Source of the DNA: Pseudoalteromonas sp. XMcav2-N
GTDB taxonomy: Bacteria > Pseudomonadota > Gammaproteobacteria > Enterobacterales > Alteromonadaceae
DNA length: 64,000 nt
Reading direction: 5' to 3'
NCBI RefSeq assembly: GCF_024124545.1
Contig: NZ_JAMXSF010000002.1
Coordinates: forward strand, 310,001 to 374,000
The translations under genes and the position numbers were made by a program. The notes beneath the pieces are model-generated. The model had not been told where the DNA came from and did no database searches. It saw only the letters and a list, made by a program, of their open reading frames with translations. The first letter of the stretch is position 1. Every line of letters starts with the position of its first letter. This document shows positions 1 to 9,060 of this stretch, piece after piece.

Positions 1-1290
1 ACCTTGAGAGTATGCATAGCTATCACTTGAAGGTCCGTTACTACCAGAGTTGTAAGTAGACAAAATACCTTCCGGGTCATTGGCAAAGCTTTGCGCGCCA
101 CCTGGTGCTGCAACGTCGATGTTTGAACCGTAGTTTGAGTAATAAGCGCGGCCACCGTTACGACCTACAGAAGCAACATTGATGATGCCGGAGCAGTTAC
201 CCGGATTGAAATTGGCAGAATTTGAGTTGTCGTTACCCGCTGCAATTACGATGGTCGTACCGTTAGCACGCGCCGTGTTAATAGCGCTCTGTGTCGTTGA
301 GCTACATGCACCGCTACCACCTAAGCTCATGTTGATGACATCAGCCGGGTTTGCGTTAGATGGTACGCCTGATACTGAACCACCTGATGCCCAGATGATA
401 CCGTCTGCGATATCAGAAGTCAGACCGCCACATTTACCTAGTACACGTACAGGTACAATTTTGGCGTCATAAGCGACACCAGCCACACCCTGACCGTTGT
501 TTGAAACCGCCGCGACCGTTCCCGCAACATGTGTACCGTGCCAGCTAGAGCTGCGAGCACTATGTGTATAGCCGCATTCATTGGCAGATACTGCATCACC
601 CGGGTCACGTGCATCACTGTCACGACCACCGCCGTCGTTTGCTACTGACAAGTTGGAGATCATGTCGTAACCTTGCAGGATGTTTGCGTTCAGATCTGAG
701 TGAGGGCGGTAACCAGTATCCAGTACAGCCACTACCACACCATTACCCGTTGCCTTATCCCACGCAGCAGGTGCGTTGATACCACCAGCAGACTCAAAAT
801 AGTGCCACTGGCTTGAGTACTGTGGATCATTAGGGGTAGCGAAAGGTTGCAACATCTGGTCGATTTCGATGTATTCAATATTGCCTGTCTCGACCATTTC
901 CTGCATCAGACTATGCGCATCAGCCGCAGAAAGCGTTTGGTCAACGCGCATAACGTGGTGATTGCTCAATGCCATTTGACGGACATATTTAGTTTGTAAC
1001 GACGCTTTCTTTTTGCTCTTGAAGCTCTTAACAAAAGTTTGTGCTCGCGAATTCATCATCGCCGGAGACATCTCGGCCTCAGAGATGGACATAAGCTGAT
1101 TGCTATTGTCCTTGTATTTAATGATAAACTGCGTGCCTGCGGTGTTTTGGCCTTCAATTTTCTGGCTCAACTGCGCCATACTTGCAACGCTATTGAACGC
1201 TTCAGCGTTATTTGCCGCAGCTTGAGTTGCGGCGAACATGCCTGAAATAGCCAGCGCAACGGCACCAATTTTTAAATTATTAGTTGTCAT
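1..1290 (-). CDS. S8 family serine protease (subtilisin type), 3' end cut by the window
   Basis: This is an exported subtilisin-like endopeptidase. It starts with ATG at 1290 and is open to base 1, giving 430 residues. The order is a signal peptide (MTTNNLKIGAVALAISGMFA), an inhibitor_I9-like propeptide, then the catalytic domain. The Asp motif is VVAVLDTGYRPHSDL and the His motif is WHGTHVAGTVA. The oxyanion Asn region reads IVIAAGNDNSNSANFNPG. The frame stops at YSQG, just before the expected GTSMA serine motif, so the catalytic Ser and any C-terminal domains lie outside. It probably degrades protein outside the cell. Family assignment is firm; the substrate is unknown. Confidence 0.93.
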   Translation of the reverse strand, partial: MTTNNLKIGAVALAISGMFAATQAAANNAEAFNSVASMAQLSQKIEGQNTAGTQFIIKYKDNSNQLMSISEAEMSPAMMNSRAQTFVKSFKSKKKASLQTKYVRQMALSNHHVMRVDQTLSAADAHSLMQEMVETGNIEYIEIDQMLQPFATPNDPQYSSQWHYFESAGGINAPAAWDKATGNGVVVAVLDTGYRPHSDLNANILQGYDMISNLSVANDGGGRDSDARDPGDAVSANECGYTHSARSSSWHGTHVAGTVAAVSNNGQGVAGVAYDAKIVPVRVLGKCGGLTSDIADGIIWASGGSVSGVPSNANPADVINMSLGGSGACSSTTQSAINTARANGTTIVIAAGNDNSNSANFNPGNCSGIINVASVGRNGGRAYYSNYGSNIDVAAPGGAQSFANDPEGILSTYNSGSNGPSSDSYAYSQG

Positions 1291-1756
1291 AATAGTTTTT
1301 CCCTAGATTTAGTTGTTGTTCCTTCCGTTCAGCAACGCGTACAGAAGGCACTTGAATGTAAACACGCAGTTACTTTTAATTTAAATTCCGTTTACTTATA
1401 ATGCATGTAATTTGGGTTATAAGCGTTGAGCAGATTTCACACAGCTAGTTGTTTTGTAATATTTAATTCACGATTATTGGAGTTGTTATGATATATTTTT
1501 CATGTAAATGAATGTAAACAACTAGTGATAAATTATGAGTAATTCACACCTCTTTGGCCCTTTAATAAACACATGATCTGCATTAAGAAGTTCCAGTAGG
1601 TTTTGTAAATTCTGACTATCTTGAGTTATGGGCGGGCAGTTTTCTTTTAACTTTGTGAACACAGATATGTTCCTGCAAAAACACCTTAGAAAAGAGTAAT
1701 AGCCAAAAATCAGCGCACTTTTCAGGTGCTGCTTTTTGGCTTAAGCTTGTTATCGA
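1291..1756. other. Intergenic region, about 470 bases, upstream of the S8 protease
   Basis: AT-rich sequence with no credible gene. The part next to 1290 should hold the S8 protease promoter, but I could not fix a convincing -35/-10 pair. The part next to 1757 holds the hairpin listed separately. I see nothing else. Confidence 0.5.
1702..1740 (-). terminator. Probable terminator of the M43 protease gene
   Basis: Inverted repeat with arms gccaaaaa (1702-1709) and tttttggc (1733-1740), continued inward by cagc/gctg-type pairing with one mismatch. It lies 17 bases past the stop of the leftward M43 gene. The T run after the stem is weak (TATTACTCTTTTC on the minus strand), so efficiency is uncertain. 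Confidence 0.5.
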
Positions 1757-4700
1757 CTACTGTTTACGACATTGCTGTGCGTCAAAGTCGACAATTATGC
1801 TGGTGTTTTCTGCATTACCAGAGATCTTTAGGTAAGACCAATACTCGCTTCCAGCTGCGATTTGAATGCATTCCGATGTGCCACCAGAATTAGATTGTGC
1901 GTCCTTATCGTTATCACTTGGCCAGCCACCATTTTTGTACAAAATGTTCAGACTTCCACTGCCATGCGCTGTTGTAATAGCCAGGCTTTGTGTAGAGGTA
2001 ATATCTCCAATAGATAACCATAAAGTACCGTCTCCTCCCAGACAGGCCGCTTCGCCCGCCACCAGTCGACCGCCGGTTACTGGCTGCTGAGTCGCACATG
2101 CATCAGGTACCGAGCCACTGGTATCTTTGGGCATGATCTCAACGGTATAGTCCTCAACTTCTCCATCACCTACCGAGCCACAGGCACTGGCAGCAGCGCC
2201 GTTGTACTTCATAGCAATACGTAATCTCGCTTTAGAACCCACCATATTTGCAGGAACATTAATTGAGCCTGTCACTTCGCCTTTACCAGACACGTCTGAC
2301 ATAACCTGCTCAGTTTCTTCGAACTGACCATTGTTATTAAAATCTATCCAGGCAACCCAATGCTCGGTGTAACTTCCGCCTGGCGTAAAGGTAAACAGGT
2401 TAGATCCCTCTGTAAGCTTAATAGTCTGATTAGAAAAATCACCATATCCGTCTGCCTGAGAAGGGTTGCTAAACGATCCATTTTGTACATTTGCGATCCA
2501 TTCATATCGGGTGTTGCCACTGGCTGAACAGTATTCAATGCCGGAAATGCTTACGGCGGCTTGCGCGCTGTTACTCAGTCCATCGTTATCTGTCACTGTT
2601 AAAGTTGCCAAATAGTCGCCAGTCTGAGTGTAGGTATGGCTTGGGTTCTGCTCATTGCTTGAGTTGCCGTCGCCAAACTCCCACTGGTAAGTAACAATAT
2701 TGCCATCCGGATCTTCAGAACCTGCACTGCTGAAGGCGACGGCTTGTCCTGACATGGCAGAGTAGGGGCCATTGGCTAGTGCAGTAGGGGCGACAAGTTC
2801 TGATTTCACCTCAGCAGTTGCAGTATCTGTTGCCGTGTTACCGTCATTATCTGTTACGGTCAGTTTCACTGTATATACCTCTGCGTTTTGGTAGGTATGC
2901 ACAGGGCTTGCAGCGGTGGAGGTGTTACCATCACCAAATTCCCAGTAATAACTAACAATACTTCCGTTAGCATCGTTTGAGCCTGCACTGCTAAACTGAA
3001 TAGACTCGCCAATAGTGGTGCTATAAGGGCCATTGGCTTGTGCGATGGGTAAGCCAGAGTCACCAGCTCGTTCATAATAAACAACTAACGAGGCGCCGCT
3101 ATACTCTAGGAAAGGGTCAACCATGATATTTAACTGGCCACCGCCAGCTGCAAATTCGCAGTACTCGCTGTGTCTTGGCGCACTGAATGGCCCGCAGTCA
3201 TGGTTATCAGCCGTTGGCACTGAGTTCATACTAACATAGGCATCTGGATCACCCTGATACCCGCCAGGCATTACCGCAACCGTGCGTACAGCGTCAGATG
3301 GAATTTCAAACTGATAGGTTTTTGGATCGGCACCTTTAACAGACTCCAGGTTATTAATCTCGGCTAAGAATACGCGCTCACAGCCATTGCACAGCGTATT
3401 GTCAGTGCCAGAAATGACACTAAGCGTCGCATTTGAATAAGCACTAAAAGCGTCAATTGCAGTGTGATAGGGCACTGTACTGGATGGAGCAGAAATCGTC
3501 ACCAGCTCCGGAGAGCCTGCACTTCTGAATGAGATAAAATCAGCGTCCCAGTTGTCGCCATTTTTAACCGGTGCTTTGCCCTTAGATACATACATATCAG
3601 GATCTTCATCGTAACCGTCTAAATAAAAGGCGACGGCCTGAGTACCTTCAGGCACCGAGACCTCGTAATTATCTACTTCACCTTTTTGTCCCGACAAATT
3701 AGTGAATGACTGAATAACATCGCCCTTTGGCGGCGTAACCGCGCCGGACGTGCCATCCCATGGATGATCAGCATTGCTGGTATATTCATCAAGGCCAGTG
3801 GCGATTAGGTTTGCATTAGACCAAAGCGTTGCCCTTGCAGGCCCATGAAGGGCAGCGGTCATTCTGTCTACCTGATCACTGGTGAACATGGCATAGTTAT
3901 CAGAGTAGTGCATAAAGTTTTCTGTGTTCGTGGGCTGACCCAGGCAGTTTTTTGCGTTGTTCTGTAATATGCTGCTACTCATTTGCGGCGTATCGCACGA
4001 GCCGTCGCCAGTCGCATTACAAAAAGCCTCAGAATGAATTGTACAGACATCGCCATCAAAGGTATGGGGCAGGTTTAGCCAGTGACCAAATTCATGGGTC
4101 AAAACAGAGCGGAAGTTTTCATTGGTGTTAGCGCCAACATAATCACCATTATAAACAACCCGTGACAAGCCATTTTGAGACATACTCAATTGCGGATACC
4201 AGGCTACGCCGGAGTTATTGGTAGACCCATCATCATATAAGTCTTGCTGAATATAGATATTCATATACTTAAAGTTGTCCCAGGCATCAGCTGAAATTTG
4301 ATCGTCAACGCCACTGCCTTTACCATATCCTGCCTTTTCTGGGTGGCGGACAATACCATTTGTTGGTTGGCCGTTTGGATCTTTTTTTGCCAATACAAAT
4401 TCAATGTTAAGGTTTTGCCTGATTGCCTGAAACTCAGGCGCAATGGGTCCATCATCTGTGATTAAACCCAGGAAATCCTGGTTAGACTTGTTCAGTCCGT
4501 CTATGACTTTTTGCTCAGTTAAGCAGTAGGTGCCTGTTTCACAGTTGTATCTGTCGCCATAAATATGCACTACCACAGGAATATAGTAACGTCCGGGAAC
4601 ACCATTGCCATTTTCTGCTGCAAGATCGTCCTGGCTCGCAAGCTCAGACATAATGTGCGTTGCAAAACTAGAGCTCAAAGACCGTTGTCTGAAATTCTCT

Positions 4701-4942
4701 TTCTGGATAGCAGACCAATCCTGCGAATTGTGGTCGGTACCACAGATCTGTCCTGCATGTTTATGGCTGGTGGAATTCGCAAATACGGATTGTATCCTAC
4801 TATCAAGTTCAGTTTGTTTTACCTTGACAGGCTCGCCTGCAAATACAGAGACGGGGGACAGCGTAGTCAGCAAAATAGCCGTAGCCTGGCTGAGTGTTTT
4901 TCTGGTCGGTGTTTTTGCCAACACACGTTTAGAAAAAGGCAT
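1757..4942 (-). CDS. Secreted M43-type zinc metalloprotease with two PKD domains and a GEVED domain
   Basis: A 1061-residue exported metallopeptidase. A signal peptide ends near residue 35 (SPVSVFA). The zinc motif HEFGHWLNLPH lies at about 281-291, matching the extended HExxHxxxxxH of the pappalysin/cytophagalysin family, with the downstream Met-turn region at TENFMHYSDN. Two pre-peptidase-like beta domains follow, then two PKD domains (each with WEFGDGN), then a GEVED domain (AWIDFNNNGQF, GDGEVEDYTVEI). The tail is a further beta domain. The PKD and GEVED modules suggest binding to extracellular polymer or matrix. It sits next to another secreted protease but has its own terminator. Family assignment is strong; substrate unknown. 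Confidence 0.92.
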   Translation of the reverse strand: MPFSKRVLAKTPTRKTLSQATAILLTTLSPVSVFAGEPVKVKQTELDSRIQSVFANSTSHKHAGQICGTDHNSQDWSAIQKENFRQRSLSSSFATHIMSELASQDDLAAENGNGVPGRYYIPVVVHIYGDRYNCETGTYCLTEQKVIDGLNKSNQDFLGLITDDGPIAPEFQAIRQNLNIEFVLAKKDPNGQPTNGIVRHPEKAGYGKGSGVDDQISADAWDNFKYMNIYIQQDLYDDGSTNNSGVAWYPQLSMSQNGLSRVVYNGDYVGANTNENFRSVLTHEFGHWLNLPHTFDGDVCTIHSEAFCNATGDGSCDTPQMSSSILQNNAKNCLGQPTNTENFMHYSDNYAMFTSDQVDRMTAALHGPARATLWSNANLIATGLDEYTSNADHPWDGTSGAVTPPKGDVIQSFTNLSGQKGEVDNYEVSVPEGTQAVAFYLDGYDEDPDMYVSKGKAPVKNGDNWDADFISFRSAGSPELVTISAPSSTVPYHTAIDAFSAYSNATLSVISGTDNTLCNGCERVFLAEINNLESVKGADPKTYQFEIPSDAVRTVAVMPGGYQGDPDAYVSMNSVPTADNHDCGPFSAPRHSEYCEFAAGGGQLNIMVDPFLEYSGASLVVYYERAGDSGLPIAQANGPYSTTIGESIQFSSAGSNDANGSIVSYYWEFGDGNTSTAASPVHTYQNAEVYTVKLTVTDNDGNTATDTATAEVKSELVAPTALANGPYSAMSGQAVAFSSAGSEDPDGNIVTYQWEFGDGNSSNEQNPSHTYTQTGDYLATLTVTDNDGLSNSAQAAVSISGIEYCSASGNTRYEWIANVQNGSFSNPSQADGYGDFSNQTIKLTEGSNLFTFTPGGSYTEHWVAWIDFNNNGQFEETEQVMSDVSGKGEVTGSINVPANMVGSKARLRIAMKYNGAAASACGSVGDGEVEDYTVEIMPKDTSGSVPDACATQQPVTGGRLVAGEAACLGGDGTLWLSIGDITSTQSLAITTAHGSGSLNILYKNGGWPSDNDKDAQSNSGGTSECIQIAAGSEYWSYLKISGNAENTSIIVDFDAQQCRKQ

Positions 4943-5246
4943 AGTGTTCTCCTGTTGTTTTTATTTGTTAACATATGGATGTTAAGAACCTGTTTTCTTA
5001 TCCCTTAAGTTAACTTGTAGCGTTGTTGCAAGTACCTTTATTGGTACTATGTTATTTTCCTTGAACTGCATAAAAGTGCATTTATATCAGCCACCTAACT
5101 TCAAACCATAAAGATACAGTGGATTTTTGAACGTTACGAAAGCTTTGTGTAACTTACATCAGCAAGATTATATTGTATACAGTATAATTTAACATTTTGC
5201 ATAATTGTTATTTTGGTGAAGCAGGGCGGGCACCTCAGTAAGTAGG
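4943..5246. other. Intergenic region upstream of the M43 protease
   Basis: About 300 AT-rich bases between two leftward genes. It must carry the M43 promoter. A short palindromic GTATAC sits near 5174 in a TATA-rich stretch, but I cannot assign it. No gene is visible. Confidence 0.4.
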
Positions 5247-5573
5247 TTAATGGCTTGTTTTTAGTGCTAATGTTAGCGATACAAGCGACAGGTTTGGGTT
5301 GTCACAAGTTCGGTCAACAGCAGGGCTTTTTCTAGATTTGAAGTCTTGCATGACAAACTTGCCCAGCTGACCACGGAATTCGGCCAGGAACGCATCCAGG
5401 GCTAATGCGTCATCCTCACGGACATTGGTTAGTTCGAGTTCAAATTCTCGGTTCGCGCCTTCAAGGTCACAGACCTTTGACGCGTTGTTGGCCTTGCTAA
5501 CAAGCACCTGGCTGTTCGGTTTCAACCGGAATACGCAAAATTTAGGCGGTTTTGGTAGGGGCAATTGCTCCAT
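5247..5573 (-). CDS. Orphan phage-tail-like protein, apparently short
   Basis: A 108-residue protein beginning MEQLPLPKPPKFCVF. Residues 45-85 (FELELTNVREDDALALDAFL then AEFRGQLGKFVMQDF) recall a siphophage tail-associated family in which a proline-rich start is followed by an RxxxxxLxxFLAxLRGxxGxF block. From memory those proteins are about 180-200 residues, so this one may lack its C-terminal half. No capsid, portal, tape-measure or integrase gene lies nearby, so it may be a prophage relic or a domesticated gene. The start codon has a poor ribosome binding site. Family recognition is from memory and moderate; function is unknown. Confidence 0.45.
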   Translation of the reverse strand: MEQLPLPKPPKFCVFRLKPNSQVLVSKANNASKVCDLEGANREFELELTNVREDDALALDAFLAEFRGQLGKFVMQDFKSRKSPAVDRTCDNPNLSLVSLTLALKTSH

Positions 5574-5647
5574 AGTTTTTCATCGCTCGTCGTTTACTGT
5601 GGGAGCGAGTACAAAATTATGGAGCTGAGTTCTTGGTGTCAAACGTT

Positions 5648-6610
5648 TTACAAGGGATTGGAGTCGGCAAGAGCTTTTAACCCTTCGAACTCTACCGAAG
5701 TAAAATGAAACTGATATTCTTTGGAAAGTACATCTTCGTAATCAGAATTTTCAATTAGTTGTCTTACATTTGCAGCCATCTCAGCTACCAACATATCTTG
5801 ATATTTACTTGGGTCGCTTACTTCATTTCGCTCTTTGTATTCTTTGACCACCGAAAAATATGTTTCTTTATAGAGGAGCAAGACTAGGTTGTTAAGGATC
5901 CTCTTTATATCCTCTTCTTTTCTATCTCCCAGGCCTGATTTCATAAGTCTTAAATAAGCAGTTGCGTGGTGCTTAGACTGCATACTGAAAATATCTCTAA
6001 ATGTTGGAGCCTTATTCCCAACTGATGCGCTTAAGACTATAAGCTCATCAAAGGTATTGTGCGCATCTAATCTCAACGGCTTCGCCGAATCTTTTAGCAG
6101 TATGCCTCTAACCCTGTTTATTACCGAATGTAAATCATCCAAAAAACCGGATTCGTTTGTTTCACTGTTGTTTTTTAAAACTTGCACACTAGCCTTAAAG
6201 TCTAAATAGGCTGAAGGCGTTACATCGAGATTTTTGTTCAACAGTTGTATCCTTGACCTCAAAAGTTCTAAATCTTCTTTTTTTCTCAGAATATCCTGAG
6301 TCTGGGCTAGTTCTTGTTTGCTTGTTAGCCACGTACGGTATAGCAGATAGATCGTGGCCAACAACAATATAGGAGTTAGCATATTGTTTAGGTACACAGC
6401 ACCATCTACCCAGTCCTTGATATTTCTGTTGTTGGGGTCAAATCCAAACTTATCAAAGTACTCAATAAGGATAATGGCAACCGATAAGAAGAGTGGAATG
6501 ATGAAATGCATACTGTAAGGGTCTTTTTTCAAACCTCTTGTTAGTGCTTTCCAAGACAGGCCGACAGCAATCAAAGTACTGAGGAAAAGCATTTGAGACA
6601 TCCAGGACAT
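5648..6610 (-). CDS. Uncharacterised membrane protein with N-terminal helices and coiled coil
   Basis: A 320-residue protein I do not recognise. Hydrophobic segments lie at about 4-22 (QMLFLSTLIAVGLSW), 36-52 (FIIPLFLSVAIILIEYF) and 74-92 (NNMLTPILLLATIYLLYRTW). A charged, probably coiled segment follows (SKQELAQTQDILRKKEDLEL), then a soluble helical domain of about 200 residues ending near VEFEGLKALADS. The layout, a membrane anchor plus a helical cytosolic domain, is seen in some putative phage-abortive-infection proteins, but no diagnostic motif is visible. It is AT-rich compared with flanking genes and lies beside a phage-tail-like gene, so it may be acquired. Function unknown. Confidence 0.6.
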   Translation of the reverse strand: MSWMSQMLFLSTLIAVGLSWKALTRGLKKDPYSMHFIIPLFLSVAIILIEYFDKFGFDPNNRNIKDWVDGAVYLNNMLTPILLLATIYLLYRTWLTSKQELAQTQDILRKKEDLELLRSRIQLLNKNLDVTPSAYLDFKASVQVLKNNSETNESGFLDDLHSVINRVRGILLKDSAKPLRLDAHNTFDELIVLSASVGNKAPTFRDIFSMQSKHHATAYLRLMKSGLGDRKEEDIKRILNNLVLLLYKETYFSVVKEYKERNEVSDPSKYQDMLVAEMAANVRQLIENSDYEDVLSKEYQFHFTSVEFEGLKALADSNPL

Positions 6611-6756
6611 CTTTAAACTCCTTTTAACGAAATTCTCAATATATCAGGAAATCTCATATGGATCAGCTGAACACTCACGTCTGAAATAAACGTCTTTACA
6701 GACTATCGAATGTAACTTACTGTCTGTTATGTATGTAGGACATTAGGAGGGACACA

Positions 6757-7080
6757 GTGAATTACTTTATAAAACATACATTCCTAGTTGTCATTGCAGT
6801 ATTAGTGCTAATAGTAAATGTGTTCGATGTTAACCCGTTTGTAGCAAAGGCTGGCGAATTCGCATATTCGGCGAATGCACCTGCAACTGCAGCCAAACTC
6901 TTTTCAGCAGCGGGCTATGCTGATTTCGCGGCAAAAACTATACCCGCGATGTCATGCATGAAGTTGTTTGCAGAAGCTACCGAGCATCTGGCAAACAAGC
7001 CAGCATCATATTCAAACGAATGGCAGAAGCGACATAATCAAATCAATTCAATTATTCATTCAGCGTGCTCAAGCCATTAA
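6757..7080 (+). CDS. Small secreted or membrane-anchored protein of unknown function
   Basis: A 107-residue protein starting with GTG at 6757; an AGGAGG at 6745-6750 supports this start. The N-terminus (MNYFIKHTFLVVIAVLVLIV) is a signal anchor or signal peptide. The remainder is alanine-rich and holds two cysteines, in SCMKLF and at the C-terminal HSACSSH, which could form a disulfide. No homologue is recognised. It has its own terminator at 7188-7218, so it is a single-gene unit. Confidence 0.6.
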   Translation: MNYFIKHTFLVVIAVLVLIVNVFDVNPFVAKAGEFAYSANAPATAAKLFSAAGYADFAAKTIPAMSCMKLFAEATEHLANKPASYSNEWQKRHNQINSIIHSACSSH

Positions 7081-7187
7081 AATGTATCGGCGCGCCAAAA
7101 GAAAAGACGCCGTAGCTTTTGCTTGGATTTATCTTTTTGAGCGCGCTTATTTGTATGATATTTAGCTGGTCTGCTTCAAACAACAAT

Positions 7188-7218
7188 AAAGACCGATACT
7201 GGTTAGTATCGGTCTTTT
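7188..7218 (+). terminator. Rho-independent terminator
   Basis: Perfect stem aaagaccgatact (7188-7200), loop ggtt, then agtatcggtctttt (7205-7218). It follows the small secreted gene by about 110 bases. A-rich and T-rich flanks make it potentially bidirectional. Confidence 0.8.
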
Positions 7219-7611
7219 AAGTGCATCAGATATCCCTTATTTTCAGATACTACAAAAGTGTTTATCATCTCAGAACCTCGAGTGGAGATCTTGCTCAAGA
7301 TTTTCGAAAAAAGATGTAGAATTAGCTGAGCCAAAATGGCTCATTAACTGATGATAAATAACATCGAGAGACGAATCTGGTATCCTCAACTAAGCATGTC
7401 TTAAGCTAGTAATACAAGATAAATAGGGCCATGGCATGGAGAGGCTATTTTTAGAAAATAATGCCATTTAACATAATATATATTATAGGATATAATATAT
7501 AAGTAACAGCTGCCCATGTGGGTTCAGCAAATTAGCTGGTTTGCTCTGTTTGACTATATACGACGTATGTCATGTCCAAATTGACAGTCTATTTTCTGCT
7601 GAAACGAATGA
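7219..7611. other. AT-rich gap between convergent units
   Basis: About 390 bases between two terminator hairpins, with a TA-rich run around 7471-7505 (ataatatatattatagg). I find no coding sequence, RNA signature or long repeat. Confidence 0.4.
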
Positions 7612-7650
7612 CAGATAAAAGCACTAAGCCTTGCTTGATGCTTTTATCTG
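7612..7650 (-). terminator. Probable terminator of asd
   Basis: Arms cagataaaagca (7612-7623) and tgcttttatctg (7639-7650) form a 12-bp perfect stem with a 15-base loop, 20 bases past the asd stop. The T tract on the minus strand is interrupted, so strength is uncertain. Confidence 0.6.
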
Positions 7651-7670
7651 AAACTTTTAGAGCGTGGGCT

Positions 7671-8783
7671 TTATTGCTCTACAATAATCCGCAGCATACG
7701 ACGTAAAGGCTCGGCAGCACCCCAAAGTAGCTGATCGCCTACGGTGAATGCGCTAATATACTCCGGGCCCATCGTCAGTTTACGTATTCTACCAACAGGG
7801 ATATTCAGTGTACCCGTCACTTTAACGGGTGTCAGCTCCTGTTCGGTTATTTTTCTATCATTAGGAATGACCGTAACCCATTCGTTGTGCGCTTCTAAAA
7901 TTTCTTCTATTTTTTCAATCGCAATGTCTTCTCTTAACTTAATCGTTAATGCCTGAGCATGGCAGCGCATTGCACCGATACGAACGCAGATCCCATCAAC
8001 TGGGATCGGTTGCTTACTTGAACCCAGGATTTTATTTGCTTCGACCTGCGCCTTCCATTCTTCCTTACTCTGGCCACTTTCCATAGATACATCAATCCAA
8101 GGGATCAAGCTACCGGCCAGAGGTACACCAAACTGATCTGTAGGCAAGCTTTGTGACTTAAGCTTTTCGGCTACAAGTTTGTCAATTTCGAGTATTGCCG
8201 CACTGGGATCTGTCAGCTGTGTTTTCACAGAATCATGTATTTCGCCCATCTGAGAGATCAGCTCTTTCATATTTCGTGCGCCGGCTCCGGAAGCTGCCTG
8301 ATATGTCATTGGGCTGACCCATTCAATCAGATCCTGTTCAAACAACCCACCCAGGGCCAGTAACATCAGTGACACGGTGCAGTTACCGCCAACAAAGGTC
8401 TTCACGCCCTGCTCAAGACCCTGCTCTATTACATCTCTGTTCACCGGATCCAGGACAATAATGCTATCCGACGACATTCGCAAAGCTGAAGCCGCATCAA
8501 TCCAGTAACCATGCCAGCCAGTTTCTTTTAATTTATCGTACACTGCTTTTGTGTAATCGCCGCCCTGACAAGACAAAATGATGTCCATCTCACAGAGACT
8601 ACCGAGATCATATGCATCTAACAATGCCTTGGACTGAGACTTAACTTCTGGCCCCGGTTGACCGGCTTGCGATGTTGTAAAGAAATAAGGTTCAATATCA
8701 GAAAAGTCATTTTCTTCGTGCATACGTTGCATCAACACAGAGCCGACCATTCCACGCCAACCAATTAGTCCTACTTTTTTCAT
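7671..8783 (-). CDS. asd: Aspartate-semialdehyde dehydrogenase
   Basis: Cytosolic NADPH-dependent enzyme converting aspartyl-4-phosphate to aspartate 4-semialdehyde, the branch point to lysine/diaminopimelate, threonine and methionine. It has 370 residues, the normal length for the gammaproteobacterial type. The N-terminus [20 protein letters not shown] is the nucleotide-binding loop. Cys135 in [10 protein letters not shown] is the expected active-site nucleophile, and [16 protein letters not shown] carries the substrate-binding Arg and catalytic His. It is monocistronic, with its own sigma-70 promoter, a MetJ-like operator in the leader and a terminator downstream. Confidence 0.98.
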   Translation of the reverse strand: MKKVGLIGWRGMVGSVLMQRMHEENDFSDIEPYFFTTSQAGQPGPEVKSQSKALLDAYDLGSLCEMDIILSCQGGDYTKAVYDKLKETGWHGYWIDAASALRMSSDSIIVLDPVNRDVIEQGLEQGVKTFVGGNCTVSLMLLALGGLFEQDLIEWVSPMTYQAASGAGARNMKELISQMGEIHDSVKTQLTDPSAAILEIDKLVAEKLKSQSLPTDQFGVPLAGSLIPWIDVSMESGQSKEEWKAQVEANKILGSSKQPIPVDGICVRIGAMRCHAQALTIKLREDIAIEKIEEILEAHNEWVTVIPNDRKITEQELTPVKVTGTLNIPVGRIRKLTMGPEYISAFTVGDQLLWGAAEPLRRMLRIIVEQ

Positions 8784-8825
8784 GGTATTACCTTTTTTTG
8801 AATCATTGAGTATTTTGCGTGAGAG

Positions 8826-8841
8826 GTATGTCTAGACGTCT
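8826..8841 (-). promoter_or_regulatory. MetJ-like operator (met boxes) in the asd leader
   Basis: Two adjacent 8-mers, gtatgtct (8826-8833) and agacgtct (8834-8841). The second is a perfect match to the MetJ consensus AGACGTCT; the first matches 5 of 8. They lie roughly at +10 to +25 from the predicted asd start point, suited to repression by MetJ with S-adenosylmethionine. Known biology: Asd feeds methionine synthesis. metJ itself is not in the window. Confidence 0.6.
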
Positions 8842-8857
8842 AAAAATAGCAAACATT

Positions 8858-8886
8858 GTTATAAGAAACTATACTTTTAGCGTCAA
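8858..8886 (-). promoter_or_regulatory. Sigma-70 promoter of asd
   Basis: On the minus strand, TTGACG (8886-8881), a 17-base spacer, then TATAAC (8863-8858). It lies downstream of the terminator at 8907-8928, so asd transcription restarts here rather than reading through from upstream. Confidence 0.7.
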
Positions 8887-8901
8887 AATTGAACATTAAT
8901 C

Positions 8902-9042
8902 ATAAAAAACCCCGCGAAAGCGGGGTTTGGATACAACATGTAAAGGTTGTGTCCCACACTGTCGCCTAAGCAACAGTTTAGAACTAGGTTGTTGATAATT
9001 TGAGCTCAGGTCAAATTATCATAAAATTGCAGTACTAAATTA
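8902..9042 (-). ncRNA. Candidate structured small RNA upstream of asd
   Basis: About 140 bases with four hairpins and no reading frame. Stem 1 pairs 8994-9003 with 9011-9020 (perfect, 10 bp). Stem 2 pairs 8959-8965 with 8970-8976 (7 bp, one G-U on the minus strand). Stem 3 pairs 8929-8937 with 8946-8954 (9 bp, one mismatch on this strand). A GC-rich terminator closes it. A possible promoter, TTGAAT (9077-9072) - 17 - CATACT (9054-9049), would start near 9042. Minus-strand polarity rests on the terminator T run. It matches no RNA family I know. A leader or attenuator of asd is less likely because asd has its own promoter. Confidence 0.4.
8907..8928 (-). terminator. Strong rho-independent terminator closing the candidate small RNA
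   Basis: Arms aaaccccgc (8907-8915) and gcggggttt (8920-8928) with a gaaa loop. On the minus strand it is followed by a run of T residues; on the plus strand the T run is short. It therefore ends a leftward transcript that is not asd. Confidence 0.85.
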
Positions 9043-9060
9043 GAACAAAGTATGGCTTAA

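Noticed and set aside
4565-5008. Plus-strand open frame over the M43 start
   Set aside because: Shadow of the M43 signal peptide region; no family features.
6968-7165. Second open frame overlapping the small secreted gene
   Set aside because: Out of frame with a gene that has a good ribosome binding site, and no start signal of its own.
8902-9042. Lysine riboswitch before asd
   Set aside because: The conserved riboswitch motifs are missing, and asd has its own promoter below the terminator.
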